Positions 6,221 to 9,730 of a stretch of 9,730 nt of DNA are shown here, one piece after another. The stretch's first letter is position 1. The number at the start of each line of letters is the position of its first letter. Below the pieces are notes generated by a model. It saw only the letters and a list, made by a program, of their open reading frames with translations. It searched no databases and was not told the origin of the DNA. The position numbers and the translations under genes are program-made. The stretch comes from Amphritea sp. (GTDB taxonomy: Bacteria; Pseudomonadota; Gammaproteobacteria; Pseudomonadales; Balneatricaceae), in NCBI GenBank assembly GCA_018067325.1, contig JAGPUU010000446.1, forward strand, positions 1 through 9,730, given 5' to 3'.

Positions 6221-8200
6221 ATGGCGACGACAAACGAACCGATCTACGATGGGCTTGAATCTGGTCAGATCATTGGTCCAGATCATCATCAGTTCAAACT
6301 GACATCACAATTAAAGACCAATCGTTTTGGCCAGCTATGGCACGCCGAAGATCTGTCTACCAGCCTTTCAGTACCCGTCACCCTACAGGTTTTTAATCCT
6401 GCGCTGCTTAAGCATCAGGGATTTATTGAAGCCGCCCAGAAACACATCGTCCTGAGTAAGAAATTCAAGCACCCTCACCTTGCCGAATATTACGGAATGT
6501 TTCGCCAAAAAGGGGTGTTGCTATTTTTTGCTATGGAACTGATGGATGGACTGACGCTGGAACAGCTAATCAGTAACGGACAAGCCAAGAAACTGAAAGA
6601 TAATCAGAAAAAAGGATTACTACAACAGCTAGCCACTGCGATAGATAATGCTCATGCGGGAGCTGGCCAGGCGCATAAAGGGATCTGCCCCGAGTCAATA
6701 TTTATCAATAAACAAGGAGGCGTAAAGCTTGCAGACTTCGCCTTTGAAGAGGCTATGACTATCGCAGGAGAGCTTAATAACACCCCCTCTTCACACCTTA
6801 CTTTCCAGGCTCCTGAAGCCTTTCATCCGACCCCGATTTCTATAGCCGCTGACATCTACTCTTTCGCCTGTATCGTTTATCAACTGCTCAGTGGTAAAGC
6901 ACCATTCAAACCCAATGATGATGAGATGACACGGGTCCGTAAAGAACTTAAAAAGCCCGCATCACTGAATCAAAATCAATGGGAAGTTCTTCAGTCAGCT
7001 TTTTCGACCGACCCGGAGCAACGTCCTCAGAAAGCAGGTCTGCTGTTCAAAGAAATCATCAATGCCGGCGATGAAGCAGATGAAGAGGAGACCCCAGAAC
7101 CGCTTTCAGCAACGCCCAGCAAAAGACGAAAAATTGGTATGTTCTCCATCCCTGAATGGACAGTACCCGTGCTTATTTTCTGTTTCGGCTTTCTACTGGG
7201 TTTTGCTATCGCTTTCGTTCTCGGAATGCAAAATACCCATCAGATTGAACAAGCTCTTAGCCAGACACGCATAGAGCTTCAGAAAGTACAGGAAGACATT
7301 ACCGGCCTTCAGCAAACATTAGGTCTTGAGCGTGAAGAAAGGACCTCGGAAACTGAGACACTACAAACAGAGTTAAATAAAAAGATCAACGAAGTCGATA
7401 CTCTGCACAAAGAGCTGTTAGATATAAAATTTGCCGACCCAGATAAACTAACCGTTTTCACAGACCAGTTGCCTGAAGGATTTAAAGGACCTCAGATGGT
7501 CATTATTCCCCGAGGAAGCTTCACAATGGGTGATCAGCAACTGATCGGCGATGACAACGAGCGGCCTGCCCATCAGGTGATCATTAGTAAACGGTTTGCC
7601 CTCTCCCGCAATGAAGTCACTTTTAATGACTATGACTACTACGCCCGTACTATGGGTCGTCCGCTGCCTGCAGATGAAGGTTGGGGCCGAGGAAACAGAC
7701 CGGTCATCAATGTTAGCTGGCTGGAAGCAAAAGCCTATGTGCAGTGGCTTTCTTTACTTACTGGCCAGCCTTATCGTTTACCAACAGAAGCGGAGTGGGA
7801 GTATGTAGCACGCGCTGGTACTGACACCAACTACTGGTGGGGAGATAAGCTAGAACAGGAACGTGCGGTATGCAGTGAGTGCGGAACTGAATGGGATGGA
7901 CGAAAGACAGCACCTATTGCATCGTTCCCACCCAATTCATGGAGCATTCATGATATGAACGGTAATGTTGATGAATGGGTTGAGGACTGCTATCAGGATT
8001 CCTATTTCAATGCGTCAAAAGATGGCGATGCGATGATCGACGGCACCTGTGAATTCCGGGTTATGCGTGGCGGCTCCTGGTTTGATATTGGCCGAGTAAT
8101 TCGTTCATCAAGTCGTTATCGACATCCTCCAGGTAGCACGAAGAATAGCTGGGGATTCCGCATAGCACTCGACCTGTCCGATACAGCAACTGAGGAATAA
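6221..8200 (+). CDS. Transmembrane pseudokinase with periplasmic FGE-like domain
   Basis: A 659-residue fusion. Residues about 20-280 have a Ser/Thr-kinase fold: APE (197-199), DIYSFACIVYQLLSGKAPF (211-229) and the late arginine R268 are kept. The catalytic parts are lost. The glycine loop is 'LKTNRFGQLW', the VAIK lysine is Q56, and HRD-x-K-x-x-N reads HKGICPES (152-159). The aspartate, lysine and asparagine of that loop are therefore G154, C156 and S159, and DFG is DFA (172-174). An acidic linker and KRRK (301-304) precede one membrane helix (about 313-336), then a coiled coil (about 340-402). Residues about 425-651 form a SUMF1/formylglycine-generating-enzyme-like domain: RGSFTMGD, RLPTEAEWEYVARAG (519-533), NGNVDEWVEDC (580-590), RGGSW (616-620) and GFRIAL. 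The two catalytic FGE cysteines are absent, as no cysteine follows C610. Inferred topology is kinase inside, FGE outside. Chlamydial Pkn1 and the T6SS regulator TagR also carry FGE-like domains. Confidence 0.85.
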   Translation: MATTNEPIYDGLESGQIIGPDHHQFKLTSQLKTNRFGQLWHAEDLSTSLSVPVTLQVFNPALLKHQGFIEAAQKHIVLSKKFKHPHLAEYYGMFRQKGVLLFFAMELMDGLTLEQLISNGQAKKLKDNQKKGLLQQLATAIDNAHAGAGQAHKGICPESIFINKQGGVKLADFAFEEAMTIAGELNNTPSSHLTFQAPEAFHPTPISIAADIYSFACIVYQLLSGKAPFKPNDDEMTRVRKELKKPASLNQNQWEVLQSAFSTDPEQRPQKAGLLFKEIINAGDEADEEETPEPLSATPSKRRKIGMFSIPEWTVPVLIFCFGFLLGFAIAFVLGMQNTHQIEQALSQTRIELQKVQEDITGLQQTLGLEREERTSETETLQTELNKKINEVDTLHKELLDIKFADPDKLTVFTDQLPEGFKGPQMVIIPRGSFTMGDQQLIGDDNERPAHQVIISKRFALSRNEVTFNDYDYYARTMGRPLPADEGWGRGNRPVINVSWLEAKAYVQWLSLLTGQPYRLPTEAEWEYVARAGTDTNYWWGDKLEQERAVCSECGTEWDGRKTAPIASFPPNSWSIHDMNGNVDEWVEDCYQDSYFNASKDGDAMIDGTCEFRVMRGGSWFDIGRVIRSSSRYRHPPGSTKNSWGFRIALDLSDTATEE

Positions 8201-8203
8201 TTG

Positions 8204-9619
8204 ATGTACAAACATCTTATATCAGGCCTTAACGGTAGCTTGATCTGCGCTCTGCTTATCAATGCTCCGCTGACTCTGGCAACACCGCTGACAGTAGACA
8301 TAGAAAAACAGCAGGACCTGAGTATCACCCTCTACAATCAAAATCTAGGACTGGTACGGGATGTTCGTAGTTTACCCCGCGTTAATCAGGGACAAACGCT
8401 CTACATCCGCGATGTTAGTCATCAGATCATGAGCCAGACGTTGCAGGTTGAAAATGCAGGAAAAATTCTGGAACAGAACCTGAATAACAATCTTATCTCG
8501 GTACCAGCGTTGTTGCAGGCATATACTGGCAAAAAAATTCAACTGGCCCGCTTCAACAGTGTCAGCGGTAGCGAAACGGTCAACGATGTTTGGCTATTAA
8601 GTGCCAATGGTCAATTCGCGTTGGTAGAACATCAGGGAAAGATTGAAACAATACCGGTCAATCAACCGGGTTGGCGCTTTATATTTCCGGCTATTCCGGA
8701 AGGGATGCAAGCCCGACCTAGTCTGGAGATCCGCTCTGAAGGAACCAGCAAAGCTAGCGATGCAGTACTTACCTACCTGACTCAGGGGCTCAGCTGGCAG
8801 ATGGATTACGCACTGGTTTTAAATAGTAAAGGCGACCGACTGAACCTGGATGGCCTTGCCACACTTAACAACCACACCGGTGTAGACTTTCGCAACAGCA
8901 AAGTACTGCTAATGGCAGGTCAGGTTAACCAGCCTCCGGAGCAGCTTCTACGCCGACATAAAGCAGCCATGGTGATGGCAGACTCTGTCGCTGAAAGCGG
9001 CACTCCAGAAGCCTTTCAAGATTATCAGTTATACCGCTTACCACAACGAGCAAACTTGCTTAATGGCCAGACCAAGCAAGTCAGCCTGATCAGTGCAGAG
9101 AAGGTTAAGGCAAACAGAAGCTATCACTACCAGATGCAGGTTTACCCCTCACTTGACCGACAGCTTTATGATCAGAAACCAGATATTAGAATCAGCTTCA
9201 CCAATACGGAGAGTCAAGGTCTGGGATTTGCGTTGCCTGCGGGTAACGCCCGGGTTTTCAGTCCGGACAGCGAAGGTAATCGTCACTTCATTGGCAGTGC
9301 CAGAATCCGCAATACCAGCAAAAGTCAGACGGTTGAGTTACCAATAGGCAAAGCGTTCGACCTGACGGTTAAGCGACAGCAAAGTCTGTTTAAAAAGAAT
9401 TATGATTCTTTTCAAACGGGCCATGAACTAGAGCTGATCAACAGCAGTGACCTGGTGAAACAGATAAGCATCACAGCCAATTTTCATCAAGATTGGAAAA
9501 TCACCGCCAGCAGTCACTCTTATACAAGGGTAAATGCCAGTCAAAACCGATGGATGATCGATCTTCCAGCTGACAGTAGCACCCGCTTAAATTTTAAGAC
9601 CGAAATAAAGAAGCTCTAA
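8204..9619 (+). CDS. Secreted DUF4139 domain protein
   Basis: A 471-residue exported protein of the DUF4139 family, which is widespread and has no established biochemical role. An N-terminal signal peptide is visible: MYKH, a hydrophobic core (about 9-24), and likely cleavage after LTLA (26). No lipobox cysteine is present, so the mature protein should be periplasmic or outer-membrane associated. The family opening ITLYNQNLGLVRDVR follows, then a long beta-rich body with repeated short strands and a conserved-looking LTYLTQGLSWQMDYALVLN segment in the middle. The ATG at 8204 lies three bases after the upstream stop, and its ribosome binding site GAGGAA (8192-8197) is within the end of the pseudokinase gene. 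The two are therefore almost certainly co-transcribed and coupled in translation. A TTG at 8201 is an alternative start without support. I infer partnership with the FGE-like periplasmic domain. Confidence 0.85.
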   Translation: MYKHLISGLNGSLICALLINAPLTLATPLTVDIEKQQDLSITLYNQNLGLVRDVRSLPRVNQGQTLYIRDVSHQIMSQTLQVENAGKILEQNLNNNLISVPALLQAYTGKKIQLARFNSVSGSETVNDVWLLSANGQFALVEHQGKIETIPVNQPGWRFIFPAIPEGMQARPSLEIRSEGTSKASDAVLTYLTQGLSWQMDYALVLNSKGDRLNLDGLATLNNHTGVDFRNSKVLLMAGQVNQPPEQLLRRHKAAMVMADSVAESGTPEAFQDYQLYRLPQRANLLNGQTKQVSLISAEKVKANRSYHYQMQVYPSLDRQLYDQKPDIRISFTNTESQGLGFALPAGNARVFSPDSEGNRHFIGSARIRNTSKSQTVELPIGKAFDLTVKRQQSLFKKNYDSFQTGHELELINSSDLVKQISITANFHQDWKITASSHSYTRVNASQNRWMIDLPADSSTRLNFKTEIKKL

Positions 9620-9646
9620 GACTGTAACGATGAAGCTGTAAACAAC

Positions 9647-9673
9647 ATACCCCGGTTATTCAGCCGGGTGTAT
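9647..9673. terminator. Hairpin between convergent genes
   Basis: CCCGG (9651-9655) pairs with CCGGG (9664-9668). Beyond a single bulged T (9669), ATAC (9647-9650) pairs with GTAT (9670-9673). The hairpin lies between the stop of the DUF4139 gene and the stop of the leftward gene at the edge. There is no clean T-run on the + strand; on the minus strand the sequence after it, TGTTGTTTAC, is moderately T-rich. It may terminate both genes. Confidence 0.5.
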
Positions 9674-9680
9674 CAAGCAA

Positions 9681-9730
9681 TTAGAAATGTCCTTCTTCCA
9701 ATTTATTTAACCAGTACGCAGCGTCTGCCC
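9681..9730 (-). CDS. C-terminal end of an unidentified leftward gene (partial)
   Basis: Read on the minus strand, the last 48 bases of the window give an open frame ending ADAAYWLNKLEEGHF and then TAA (stop at 9681-9683). The amphipathic, helix-like sequence, the convergent placement and the hairpin just beyond the stop suggest a real C-terminus. Only 15 or so codons are in view, so the family cannot be named. The rest of the gene lies beyond the window. Confidence 0.4.
   Translation of the reverse strand, partial: ADAAYWLNKLEEGHF

Noticed and set aside
8116..8328. Minus-strand open frame across the pseudokinase/DUF4139 junction
   Set aside because: It is antisense to two well-supported genes and has no motif or ribosome binding site of its own.

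Overview
The window looks like the chromosome of a marine-type gammaproteobacterium, in the broad Oceanospirillales/Pseudomonadales range. Evidence is a class I KdsA (so a Gram-negative making Kdo-containing LPS), a quinone-linked DsbB, and small families mostly seen in these groups (TIGR02647, DUF2788, HugZ-like). Base composition is moderate. This placement rests on remembered family resemblance, not on a search. There are no tRNA, rRNA, CRISPR or transposase genes.

Left part (96-3698, all +). A tight three-gene run encodes a TIGR02647 small protein, a TIGR02466-like 2OG-Fe(II) oxygenase and an arylesterase-type SGNH hydrolase. It is followed by dsbB, a COG2229-type MglA-like GTPase with an extra C-terminal domain, and a two-helix DUF2788 membrane protein. 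Palindromic sites lie in the gaps on either side of the GTPase gene.

Middle part (3738-5208, mostly -). A HugZ/HutZ-like gene and a small four-helix membrane protein gene read leftward. The stretch between the membrane protein and kdsA has no intact gene and is scarred. It holds the 5' end of an unknown + strand gene with a one-base frameshift. That fragment is fused near 5031 to a decayed second copy of the 5' end and upstream region of the hugZ-like gene. The two copies (about 4171-4328 and 5031-5189) form a diverged direct repeat around about 0.7 kb. This points to an old duplication or xenologous replacement beside kdsA.

Right part (5209-9730). kdsA is followed by a terminator hairpin, then a two-gene unit with its own promoter. 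The first gene encodes a cytoplasmic kinase fold with its catalytic residues lost, one membrane helix, a coiled coil and a periplasmic formylglycine-generating-enzyme-like domain lacking the catalytic cysteines. The second gene, whose ribosome binding site lies in the end of the first, encodes a secreted DUF4139 protein. I infer an envelope module in which a pseudokinase senses or scaffolds inside the cell and two non-catalytic or unassigned domains act outside it. This pair is the best candidate for an undescribed system here. The window closes with a hairpin between convergent genes and the last codons of a leftward gene running off the edge.
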